NCBI GenBank assembly: GCA_017161075.1
Contig: CP046174.1
Span: 4,092,001 to 4,156,000 of the forward strand
Direction of reading: 5' to 3'
Origin: Erysipelotrichaceae bacterium 66202529
GTDB lineage: Bacteria > Bacillota_I > Bacilli_A > Erysipelotrichales > Erysipelotrichaceae
Length of the DNA: 64,000 bases
Shown: positions 52,852-60,657 of the stretch, piece by piece
How the letters are laid out: each line of letters begins with the position of its first letter
Numbering within the stretch: the first letter of the stretch is position 1
The notes under the pieces: model-generated
What the model was told of the DNA's origin: nothing
What the model saw: only the letters and a program-made list of their open reading frames with translations
The model's database searches: none
Program-made: the position numbers and the translations under genes

Positions 52852-52882
52852 ATTGTACAGCAGTCCCCAGGGGAACGGTCAA
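52852..52882 (-). promoter_or_regulatory. MerR-type promoter with 19-bp spacer and palindrome
   Basis: On the minus strand TTGACC, a 19-base spacer and TACAAT. The spacer contains TCCCCTGGGGA, an 11-bp palindrome (one central base). Long 19-bp spacers with a palindrome between -35 and -10 are the hallmark of MerR-activated promoters, and the downstream gene is a MerR protein. Confidence 0.75.
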
Positions 52883-52985
52883 TAATAAATACAAAATTTA
52901 TACAAATTTTATAAAAAACACATATTAGACACTTAGAAGCAGATATTAGTTAACGTTTATAATACACAGTTATCCAATACGAAAA

Positions 52986-53018
52986 CTGTCTGTAAAAGAT
53001 GATTTCTCTTACAGACAG
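52986..53018 (-). terminator. Terminator downstream of ferritin
   Basis: CTGTCTGTAA and TTACAGACAG form a perfect 10-bp stem, extended by AAGA/TCTC; TTTTCG follows on the minus strand, TTTTTTT further off on the plus strand. Confidence 0.7.
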
Positions 53019-53041
53019 ATAATCGTTTTTTTATAGCATTT

Positions 53042-53554
53042 TTATAATACCAAGGATGGCGCACTGTAGGCACGGCCTGCCATTTCAGCATCCAGCATAT
53101 ACAGACTCTTCGGATCGCTGCCGAATAATTCAAATTTCTTTACCATATCCTCCGCATTCTTTTCTTCCTCACCCTGCTCCTTTACGAACCAGTCAAGGAA
53201 TTGCATCGTGCGGTAGTCCTTTACCTGATGTGCTGCATCATAAATGGTATTGATCAGGCTGGTTACATAGCGCTCATGCTCCAAGGCGAAATCCAACGGA
53301 TCCTTTAAGGCTGTGCAGACTTTATCAGGCTTATCCACCTGCTCCAGAGTAATGTGCTCCCCGTTATTCTGCAGATACTGCAAAAGCAGCATTGCATGAT
53401 CACGTTCCTCCTGTGTCTGAATCCTGTACCAGTTTGCGAAGCCATCCAGCCCCTGCTCCTGATAGTATAAAGAGAAATCCAGATACAGATATGCGGAGTA
53501 CAGCTCCTTATTGATCTGATCATTCAGTAATTCGGATACTTTTTTATCAAGCAT
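53042..53554 (-). CDS. ftnA: Ferritin
   Basis: Iron-storage cage protein of 170 aa. The ferroxidase residues are visible: E17 in INKELYSAY, E50 and H53 in TQEERDHAM, E94 in LEHERYVT and E/Q around FVKEQGEEEKNAE. It is typical of bacterial non-haem ferritin (about 165 aa). The CDF exporter with a metal riboswitch is the only other metal gene in the window. AGGAGGTAAGA precedes the ATG; no Fur box was searched. Confidence 0.95.
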   Translation of the reverse strand: MLDKKVSELLNDQINKELYSAYLYLDFSLYYQEQGLDGFANWYRIQTQEERDHAMLLLQYLQNNGEHITLEQVDKPDKVCTALKDPLDFALEHERYVTSLINTIYDAAHQVKDYRTMQFLDWFVKEQGEEEKNAEDMVKKFELFGSDPKSLYMLDAEMAGRAYSAPSLVL

Positions 53555-53654
53555 AATCTTACCTCCTGTGTCTTACAGTATAAGTATACTCTGTAAGCAT
53601 CAGATTCGGAAGTACCTTTTTTACATTTTTTACTAAAATGTGACAGCTATATGA

Positions 53655-55088
53655 CTATTCCTTTGCGCGTTCCACCTTTAGCTTTTTGCCCTTAATGGTT
53701 TTCCGGCGCAGGGCATGCAGCACCTGCATTCCCTTTCCATGCAGTATATCCACATAGGACTGATGATCCTGTACCTGAATAACACCGATATCATCCCCGC
53801 TGACACCTTCAATTTCACAAATGGCCCCAACGATATCCCCGGGACGGATTTTCTTTGTCTTTCCACCGCCAAGGTACAACTTCATGGTATCCTTGCGCAA
53901 ATCCTTCCCTTTTTCCTCCTTTTGTGACTGCGGAGTACCCAGCTTTTTCAGGGCTTCCCTATCCGCTATCACAGCATCCAGCTCTGCACAGTCATGAAAT
54001 TCCAGTGCATTTCCAAGATACTCCTCGAGCTCCTGAAGCCGGAAATCATCATACTGTGAAACAAAGGATATCGCAATCCCACTGCGGTCAAGCCGTGCAG
54101 AACGCCCGATTCGGTGTATGTAGGTTTCTTTTTTATTCGGCATATCATAATTGATAATATGTGTTACATCCTGTATATCAATCCCTCTTGCGGCTACATC
54201 GGTCGCTGTGAGAATACGCAGCTTCCCCAGACGAAAATCCTTCATGTTTTCCAATCGATCCTCCTGCAGCATCCCTCCGTGCAGCTGATCGACACTGATT
54301 CCCTTATCATACAGCATATGACAGATTTCACGAACATGCTCCTGTGTTTTCGCAAAAATGATACAGGATTCTGGCTGTTCCCTGCAAAGCAGCTTTAACA
54401 ATGCCTGCGGCTTTTCATGCTCCTTCATACGGTATGCATAATGATGCATCTGTTCACTAACCGATGTGTTCTGCTTGATTTCCACAGCTTCCGGATGCTT
54501 CAGAAAGTCATTCGCTAGCTCCTGTATCTCATTTGGCAGGGTTGCGGAAAACATACAGACAGAAGCAGTTTTCGGCAAATGGAAAAATATCTTCTGCACT
54601 GTTTCAATGAATCCCATATTCAGCATTTCATCTGCTTCATCCAGAATGATATAGCGCAGCTTATCCGTCCGCAAAGTTCCCTGTTCCAGATGATCCAGTA
54701 CCCTACCCGGTGTCCCTGCGACAACATGTGTCCGCTGCTTTAAATCCTGTGCCTGAAAACGGAAGGGCTGTTTGCCGAATACAGCAGCTGTTTTGATTCT
54801 CTTGTAGGCACCGATATTGTCAAATTCTCCTTTGATTTGCAAAGCGAGCTCTCTGGTCGGACTCAGCACCAGAGCCTGTGGGGAGCGTTCATCCCAGACC
54901 AGATCCTGTATAACAGGGATTGCAAATGATGCAGTTTTTCCACTCCCGGTTCTTGATTTAACCAGGATATCCTTCTTTTCCAGCATGAGCGGTATGACAG
55001 CTTCCTGTACCGGAAGCGGACTCTCATAGCCCAGTGTATGCAGTGCCTCACAGATGGAGGCATCCAGCTTATAATCTTCAAATTTCAT
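53655..55088 (-). CDS. dbpA: DEAD-box RNA helicase, DbpA type
   Basis: ATP-dependent RNA helicase of 477 aa. Q motif then Walker A SRTGSGKT, motif Ib TPGR, motif II DEAD (LDEADEM), motif III SAT, and C-terminal helicase motifs TDVAARGID and HRIGRSAR. The last 75 residues (KLYLGGGKTKKIRPGDIVGAIC... VLHALRRKTIKGKKLKVERAKE) match the DbpA RNA-binding domain that targets 23S rRNA hairpin 92. A role in 50S assembly follows from the family. Two micropeptide genes lie immediately upstream in the opposite direction. Confidence 0.94.
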   Translation of the reverse strand: MKFEDYKLDASICEALHTLGYESPLPVQEAVIPLMLEKKDILVKSRTGSGKTASFAIPVIQDLVWDERSPQALVLSPTRELALQIKGEFDNIGAYKRIKTAAVFGKQPFRFQAQDLKQRTHVVAGTPGRVLDHLEQGTLRTDKLRYIILDEADEMLNMGFIETVQKIFFHLPKTASVCMFSATLPNEIQELANDFLKHPEAVEIKQNTSVSEQMHHYAYRMKEHEKPQALLKLLCREQPESCIIFAKTQEHVREICHMLYDKGISVDQLHGGMLQEDRLENMKDFRLGKLRILTATDVAARGIDIQDVTHIINYDMPNKKETYIHRIGRSARLDRSGIAISFVSQYDDFRLQELEEYLGNALEFHDCAELDAVIADREALKKLGTPQSQKEEKGKDLRKDTMKLYLGGGKTKKIRPGDIVGAICEIEGVSGDDIGVIQVQDHQSYVDILHGKGMQVLHALRRKTIKGKKLKVERAKE

Positions 55089-55179
55089 AATTTATCACCT
55101 ATATGTTTCAGCTTTCCTACCTATTATACGGGATAACGTGAGGAAAGGCAAAGACAGACGCTGTGAAATATTACAAAAT

Positions 55180-55234
55180 TGTAATCCTGCTGTAAGCTGA
55201 AACACACGACAATCCGATGTACATACGATATAAT
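55180..55234 (+). promoter_or_regulatory. Promoter with TGTAA direct repeats, micropeptide 1
   Basis: TGTAAT (55180) and TGTAAG (55191), spaced 11 bases start to start, 6 bases before CACACGAC (55203-55210), then exactly 18 bases and TATAAT (55229-55234). TGTWAH-N5-TGTWAH is the WalR/YycF consensus; the second unit ends in G rather than H. Identical architecture to 55515-55569. Confidence 0.75.
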
Positions 55235-55261
55235 GCAGGTAGAAAGAAGGAGGAGATGGAG

Positions 55262-55327
55262 ATGAAAAAACTGTTAAGCTGGATTGGCACTGCACTCTGT
55301 TTGGCATTTTTCGGATATCACGCCTGA
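55262..55327 (+). CDS. Micropeptide 1, C-x-x-F-x-G-Y membrane peptide
   Basis: A 21-aa peptide, too short for ordinary gene callers. It begins MKKLLSWIGT, then has A-L-C13-L-A-F16-F-G18-Y19-H-A. A basic start plus an uncharged hydrophobic body gives one short membrane-inserted helix. AAGGAGGAGATGGAG precedes the ATG closely. It is flanked by a promoter and a terminator, so it is a free-standing gene. It aligns without gaps to the peptide at 55599 (shared M1, K2, K3, C13, F16, G18, Y19). No known family comes to mind. Confidence 0.75.
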   Translation: MKKLLSWIGTALCLAFFGYHA

Positions 55328-55362
55328 ACCTCTGATTTGACATTCGTCTGTTAACTATCACG

Positions 55363-55384
55363 AAGCGCTGAGAGGCGCTTTTTT
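55363..55384 (+). terminator. Terminator of micropeptide 1
   Basis: AAGCGC-TGAGAG-GCGCTT followed by TTTT, 36 bases after the stop. Confidence 0.85.
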
Positions 55385-55514
55385 CAATGTGGAACAGATA
55401 GGTGATATGGTGTTGCATAGTAACAGGATATTTTTTATATAACATTTTTTCATAGGATACAGGATATGCGAAAAGCAATGCTATTTGTTAAAGCTGACAG
55501 ACAGCTAACAGGAT

Positions 55515-55569
55515 TGTAAGCAAAGTGTAAGTAACTTCACACGACGAAGCCATCTGCTTTCGGTATACT
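55515..55569 (+). promoter_or_regulatory. Promoter with TGTAA direct repeats, micropeptide 2
   Basis: TGTAAG (55515) and TGTAAG (55526), spaced 11 bases, 6 bases before CACACGAC (55538-55545), then 18 bases and TATACT (55564-55569). Every spacing equals that of micropeptide 1, while the intervening bases differ, so the elements rather than the whole DNA are conserved. Confidence 0.75.
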
Positions 55570-55598
55570 ATAGGTGTAAAGACAGGAGGGACGCCACC

Positions 55599-55679
55599 AT
55601 GAAAAAATTCATCGAGATTGCAGAAGCTATCGCATGCATCCTGTTTCTTGGATATCGTGAAGAAAACTTCATCCGATAA
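55599..55679 (+). CDS. Micropeptide 2, C-x-x-F-x-G-Y membrane peptide
   Basis: A 26-aa peptide. It begins MKKFIEIAEA, then has I-A-C13-I-L-F16-L-G18-Y19 and ends in a charged REENFIR tail. CAGGAGGGACGCCACC precedes the ATG. The shared C13, F16, G18 and Y19 with micropeptide 1, the shared MKK start and the shared promoter say these are paralogous, deliberately regulated genes. A short hairpin (CACAG / CTGTG, 55685-55705) with TTTCT follows. Localisation to the membrane is inferred from hydrophobicity. Confidence 0.75.
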   Translation: MKKFIEIAEAIACILFLGYREENFIR

Positions 55680-55895
55680 CTTCCCACAGTTATATTTCGC
55701 TGTGTTTCTATAGATTGGGCACCCGTACGCTTTGTACAGGTTCCCTTTACAGGTTATGATGCACAGCCAGGTCTAATGATATGCTGTATCTGTGATTGAT
55801 TAGAGTATGATGCTAAGGGAACAGCCCCTATTGTATCATGTTCTCTCATATGCTGATATTTATCTATTTTCCAAAGGACTGTGCAGCATTAGCCC

Positions 55896-57290
55896 TTATA
55901 GTTCTTCTGTGGATTCTTCTAACCTCTGTTTCCTCCCTGGTTCTGTAAGAATTGTTGACTGCTCCCAAGTATGTCTGAGATAAATGGATTGTGCAAGTAT
56001 GCATTCAAAGATATTACTGAGCAGCATCGCCAACCAGATTCCGGTAATTCCAAGATGAGTAAAGCGGTGGAACAGGAGAATCATTGGAATGCGGAAAGCC
56101 CATAGCCGCATCATGGATAGGATAAAGGTATAGTTTGTATGACCGGAGCCGTTAAATACACCATCGTTCAAGTTGATATACCAGCCCATAAACACACCGC
56201 ATAATAATGCAAATAACGCATATTCACGAGTCAGCTCCACAAGCTGGATGGATGCGTTCGGTACAAATATATGGATAAACGGGGTTATCGCGAACATTCC
56301 GATGATGGTCAGCGCAGATGAGAACAATGTTGACAGCTTCATTGCTGTATGAAAAGCTTTACGGGCACGCTCCGGGTTATTGGCGCCCAGATTTTGACCG
56401 ACAAAGGTAGCTAAAATTGTACCAATGGATGTAACGGGGATATAGGCAAGCGTCACCAGTTTCGCACCGACACCGTAAGCCGATATGGCGATGGCACCAT
56501 AGTAAACAATGTATTTATTCATGATGACAAAGCCCAGATTTTCCAGAAACTGCCCGCTTGCGGCAGGAATGCAGAGCTTCAGTATCATTTTCCCGTCTGC
56601 AGGACGAAATGGGTATGTGCGAAAGTCGATATGTACCGGAAATTCCTTATCATGAAGACGTCGCCAGGCAAATGGCACCATAATCAGCTTGGATACTACC
56701 GTGGCAATGGCTGCCCCAAGTATGCCGAAGTGAAACACAAATATAAAGATTGGATCCAATACCGCATTGAATAGAGACGCACACGTATTCAGCTTTACGC
56801 CGGAACGGCTGTCACCGGCACTCTGCCGCATGGCCATATAGAGATTCAGCATCAGCAGACCGATATAATCAAAGGAAATTCCAAACAGATACCAGTAGCT
56901 GTCATCATAGATTTCTTTTGGCGTATCCAGCCAGTTCAGAATCGGATGCAGCAGAAGCAGAGTTCCCGCACTCAAAAGGATGGCAAAGCCTATCGCAAAA
57001 TATAAAAGAGCTGTTGCGAAACGGCAGGCATCCTCTTTTTGATTTGCCCCAAGACGAGTGGATATCAAAGCGATAGCGGCTGCGCTGAGTCCCATAGCAA
57101 CACTTTGTGCACACCACATGATCGGGCCTACCAGCGAAACAGCACCTACCTGTAATTCTCCTATCTGTCCTACCCAGAAGGTATCGATAATATTATAGAG
57201 AGAGTTTACCAGATTCAGTATAAAGAGAGGTACTGCCATGCGCAGCAGCGCTTTCGTCAGATTACCTTGTAATATACCTTTTTCCTGCAT
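55896..57290 (-). CDS. MATE family efflux transporter
   Basis: Multidrug/cation antiporter of 464 aa with twelve membrane segments. MATE repeats are recognisable (AVPLFILNLVNSLYNIIDTFWVGQIGELQVGAVSLVGPI; SIGTILATFVGQNLGANNPERARKAF). The protein is closer to the DinF/NorM-like group with the GQNLGANNPERA motif than the copy at 17007. A strong ribosome site (AGGAAGGAG) precedes the ATG. It reads away from the P1 peptidase gene at 57491 across 200 bases. Substrate unknown. Confidence 0.9.
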   Translation of the reverse strand: MQEKGILQGNLTKALLRMAVPLFILNLVNSLYNIIDTFWVGQIGELQVGAVSLVGPIMWCAQSVAMGLSAAAIALISTRLGANQKEDACRFATALLYFAIGFAILLSAGTLLLLHPILNWLDTPKEIYDDSYWYLFGISFDYIGLLMLNLYMAMRQSAGDSRSGVKLNTCASLFNAVLDPIFIFVFHFGILGAAIATVVSKLIMVPFAWRRLHDKEFPVHIDFRTYPFRPADGKMILKLCIPAASGQFLENLGFVIMNKYIVYYGAIAISAYGVGAKLVTLAYIPVTSIGTILATFVGQNLGANNPERARKAFHTAMKLSTLFSSALTIIGMFAITPFIHIFVPNASIQLVELTREYALFALLCGVFMGWYINLNDGVFNGSGHTNYTFILSMMRLWAFRIPMILLFHRFTHLGITGIWLAMLLSNIFECILAQSIYLRHTWEQSTILTEPGRKQRLEESTEEL

Positions 57291-57490
57291 CGGTATCTCT
57301 CCTTCCTATATTGTTATATCATAGCATATTTCTTGCTCTTCGCCTATAGATCAGGAGAGTAGATTGTATATAAGGATGTATGGATTTGATTATTTCATTA
57401 CAATTTAGATACAAAACAGACAGCAGCTTGTGCTATTCTTATAGCATGAGGTAATTCATACCGCAAGAGAGCGGTGGAATGGAGGCTTAT

Positions 57491-58489
57491 ATGAAAAAGG
57501 GAAGACGAAATAAAATAACGGATGTCAGAGGTGTTCGTGTCGGACATAAAACAATAGCAGAGGATGCGTTACAAACCGGTGTCACTGTGATTCTTCCAAC
57601 AGAAGGTGATATTTTTCGTGAGAAGCTGTCAGCGGGATGCCATGTTATTAACGGATTTGGAAAAACAAGCGGGTTGGTACAGCTGGAGGAGCTTGGAACG
57701 CTGGAGAGTCCGATTGCATTAACAAACACACTAAGCGTAGGTACCGTACAGCAGGCACTGGTAAAGTATATGCTAAGAGATCATCCGGAAATCGGTACGA
57801 CAGGCGGTAGTGTGAATGTTGTTGTGGGAGAGTGTAATGATGGGTATCTGAATGATATACGTGCGTGCTGTATTCAGGAAGAGGATGTGTATGATGCAAT
57901 CAAAGATGCTAAGGAGAATTTTGAGCTTGGTGCTGTTGGTGCAGGCCGTGGTATGAGCTGTTTTGAGATGAAGGGAGGTATCGGTTCTGCATCAAGAGTC
58001 ATCGTATTGGATGAATCAGATTATACGGTAGGTGCTCTGGTGCTTTCCAATTTTGGATTACAGGGTGATTACATAACGGATTCTATATCCTTTCGTGAAT
58101 ATCTGAATGAACAGGTAGAGCAGGGCAGCATTATCATTGTTCTGGCAACGGATATTCCGATGTCCGATAGGCAGCTGAAGCGTTTATGCAAGCGCATGCC
58201 GGTGGCGCTGGCACGGCTGGGCTCACATTTGGGAAATGGAAGCGGCGATATTGTGATTGCTTTTTCTACAGCAAATAAATTTCCACATGAATCAAAGAGT
58301 AGCTTTCTTTCGCAAAGTGTTCTTCACGAACAGCAAATCGACAAGGTTTTTCGTGCAGCCATCGAAGCATGTGAGGAGGCGATACAAAGCTCCCTGGATG
58401 CTGCGGAAACGGTAGTCGGACGCGAGGGTCATTGCAGGTATAGTTTAAAGGATACATTGATAGGAAGGGAAAAGGAGAAGGTCAAATAA
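57491..58489 (+). CDS. P1 family peptidase (DmpA-like)
   Basis: Autoprocessing aminopeptidase/esterase family. From the ATG at 57491 the protein has 332 aa; GGAGG lies 5 bases before it, while the ORF begins 4 codons earlier. Motifs: ITDVRGVRVGHKT opening, TGVTVILP, GGSVNVVVGECNDGYLND, GAVGAGRGMSCFEMKGGIGSASR, where the Ser of GSASR is the nucleophile that becomes the new N-terminus after autocleavage, then FGLQGDY. No partner genes. The C-terminal HCRYSLKDTLIG is family-typical. Confidence 0.9.
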   Translation: MKKGRRNKITDVRGVRVGHKTIAEDALQTGVTVILPTEGDIFREKLSAGCHVINGFGKTSGLVQLEELGTLESPIALTNTLSVGTVQQALVKYMLRDHPEIGTTGGSVNVVVGECNDGYLNDIRACCIQEEDVYDAIKDAKENFELGAVGAGRGMSCFEMKGGIGSASRVIVLDESDYTVGALVLSNFGLQGDYITDSISFREYLNEQVEQGSIIIVLATDIPMSDRQLKRLCKRMPVALARLGSHLGNGSGDIVIAFSTANKFPHESKSSFLSQSVLHEQQIDKVFRAAIEACEEAIQSSLDAAETVVGREGHCRYSLKDTLIGREKEKVK

Positions 58490-58512
58490 AATATCAATAT
58501 AAAGAGGGAGAT

Positions 58513-58628
58513 AAAAAAGTGGTTCTTTCTCGATTCTAGGTATATGGAATCGTGAGCTACAAAATCGATGGTTATCAATCCTTTTGTATCTCATATCCTC
58601 TCCTGTACCTTAAAGTGAGAAAGAACCA
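58513..58628 (-). terminator. Large structured terminator-like element
   Basis: TGGTTCTTTCTC (58520-58531) pairs perfectly over 12 bp with GAGAAAGAACCA (58617-58628). Between them lie two more hairpins: GATTC/GAATC (58532-58551) and GAGcTACAAAA/TTTTGTAtCTC (58554-58592), so the element folds into a three-way junction of about 110 nt. On the minus strand the outer stem is followed by CTTTTTTAT, so it could end the DUF2075 gene 26 bases upstream of it. Confidence 0.65.
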
Positions 58629-58654
58629 GATTATTTCATCCTTTCGATTACATC

Positions 58655-60529
58655 CTATGACATTAAATCCTTGATATATTTTTGTAGCTTTGGATCACAG
58701 CAATAAATATAGCATCCTTTCATACCTCTTGTCATCAGTGTATAATACGTATTTAAGATAATTTGTCGTTCTATATATTTTGCTTTTCTTGGATCCTCAC
58801 GATACAGTTTTTTCAACCCCTTTACAGATGAATCAGTTTTAGCTCTCCGCCTATAATCAGTTACAAGTTCATCATTTTCATATCGAAGATCTTCTCCTAT
58901 GATAACTCCTACATAATCAAATTCAAGCCCCTGTGTAGTATGGATACAGCCTATCTGATCAATAGATCCTTTGCTTATTGCATATGGATCATTAGCATCC
59001 AGATTCCAACTCATTTTAAACTCACCAATCTCAATGTCATTATGTTTTGGATTACTTCTGCCAGCTTTTTCCCACTCCCAGCAATAACCTGCTAAAATTC
59101 TGGCTTTCCCTGATATATCATTTTTTTCATTGATCATAGCCCTTAATTTATTTGGATCATCTATAATACGAAAATCAAAATTTATATCCTTGAAATTGTA
59201 ATTTGCAGTTTCTTCTAACTGCAGCATATTTCTTATCCAAGCAAGATATCCATCAGATCCATTACAGCGGAATTGTGAATGCAATTCATATTGTATAACC
59301 TCCGCATTTAGTAGTTGTGCCTGCTTTTGAAACTCAGAAATACTTCCAAAATCACGAAAATGAACACGTTGATAGGGATCGATAAAGAAAACAGTAAAGA
59401 GTGATGATTCTATCAGCTCCTGTATCTGGTTTTCACCTTTTTGAAACATACCTGATTTTTCTCTTAATCTATGCGCTTCGTCTATAATCAAAAAATCATA
59501 ATCGTTCGGTTGCTGCTGATAAAAATTATCAGGAGCAGCAAACAGCGATTTGATTTTGCTTTTCTTCATTTTACCAGCAAGTCTATCTATGTAAACGTTG
59601 CGTGGAGCCGCATTCTTTGTTATATATTGCCCGAACATGTCTTCCTTTAGTAGCTTTACCATCGCATTTACAGCAATCACAGATTTCCCTGTTCCTGAAC
59701 CGCCTTTTGCAATCATTACCCGTTTCCTTTTATCCTTTTGACACAATCTGGCCATATAAAGAATTTCTTCATAAACTACTTTCTGTGTATCCAGCATAGT
59801 AAATTCCTGATTTCCATCCAGCATTGAAGAAATGCAGTCCTGAAGACTCTTGGAAGGTCTAATTCTGCCATTCTCTATTAGAAACAGTACCTCCTTATGA
59901 TCCCCTTCTTTTAAATGCTTTTTAATAAATTCTCGTAGTCTTGGAATCTCTCCCTGCGTGAATAAGGGTGATTTTTCAATACATGCATTATAAATTGGAT
60001 TTTTGATATTTTGTTCTTTCTTTAAATCATAATTATGCAGATATGCACAGGGATACAACTGTATATCTTTTTTCCCAACCTCCTCGATGTAATCATTCAT
60101 ATGCTGTACATATGACCAAGCCTGATAGCAAGGATGTACAACGCGATGCACTCCTTTTCCCAGTGCCGTCATAACCTCAGTATTTATCAAATCATCGCGG
60201 TTGAATACCGTTTCCACACGTTCCCACTGCTTTAGCTCAATGATAATAGCACTTGCTTTTCCATCATGATTATATCCAGACATAATAAAATCCACACGCT
60301 TGTTTGTTTTAGGAATATTATATTCAATTGCTACACCGCAGGTATCCGGTATATTCGAATCATTTAATACCTTATACATATATTGAAGCGAATTTCTCCA
60401 CGAGGTTACTTCTTTTTTACTTGTATGAATGTGCATATGCTCATAAAGCTTTTCCTCTAAAAGATGGGGTATTTTATCAAGATCCATATCCATTCTAAAA
60501 TCATATTTTGTTCCCTCATATATTAGCAT
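58655..60529 (-). CDS. DUF2075 nuclease-helicase
   Basis: A 624-aa cytosolic protein. Residues 60-105 show a PD-(D/E)xK-like core (RVDFIMSGYNHDG, D80; IIIELKQW, E98-x-K100). The SF1 helicase of DUF2075 runs from about 265: Walker A GGSGTGKS (276-283), motif II DEAH (350-353) in FLIIDEAHRLREKSG, and late motifs GCIHTTQGLEFDYVGVIIG and YTLMTRGMKGCYIY. This architecture is frequent in defence islands. It is divergent from cas3, sharing a 128-bp promoter region, which suggests co-regulation but not proof of partnership. Confidence 0.85.
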   Translation of the reverse strand: MLIYEGTKYDFRMDMDLDKIPHLLEEKLYEHMHIHTSKKEVTSWRNSLQYMYKVLNDSNIPDTCGVAIEYNIPKTNKRVDFIMSGYNHDGKASAIIIELKQWERVETVFNRDDLINTEVMTALGKGVHRVVHPCYQAWSYVQHMNDYIEEVGKKDIQLYPCAYLHNYDLKKEQNIKNPIYNACIEKSPLFTQGEIPRLREFIKKHLKEGDHKEVLFLIENGRIRPSKSLQDCISSMLDGNQEFTMLDTQKVVYEEILYMARLCQKDKRKRVMIAKGGSGTGKSVIAVNAMVKLLKEDMFGQYITKNAAPRNVYIDRLAGKMKKSKIKSLFAAPDNFYQQQPNDYDFLIIDEAHRLREKSGMFQKGENQIQELIESSLFTVFFIDPYQRVHFRDFGSISEFQKQAQLLNAEVIQYELHSQFRCNGSDGYLAWIRNMLQLEETANYNFKDINFDFRIIDDPNKLRAMINEKNDISGKARILAGYCWEWEKAGRSNPKHNDIEIGEFKMSWNLDANDPYAISKGSIDQIGCIHTTQGLEFDYVGVIIGEDLRYENDELVTDYRRRAKTDSSVKGLKKLYREDPRKAKYIERQIILNTYYTLMTRGMKGCYIYCCDPKLQKYIKDLMS

Positions 60530-60566
60530 AATAAAGTACCTCCTTATCCACAGCCTTTACTCTTAC

Positions 60567-60594
60567 ATTATAACTCAATAACTGATATATTCAA
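60567..60594 (-). promoter_or_regulatory. Promoter of the DUF2075 gene
   Basis: On the minus strand TTGAAT, 16 bases and perfect TATAAT. Confidence 0.65.
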
Positions 60595-60607
60595 TTACAT
60601 ATCGATA

Positions 60608-60636
60608 TTGACACCGCCAAATGTAAACGCTATTAT
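60608..60636 (+). promoter_or_regulatory. Promoter of cas3
   Basis: TTGACA, exactly 17 bases and TATTAT, 21 bases upstream of the cas3 ATG. The two divergent -35 boxes are only 13 bases apart. Confidence 0.8.
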
Positions 60637-60657
60637 TTAATAGATAGGGGTGGGAAT

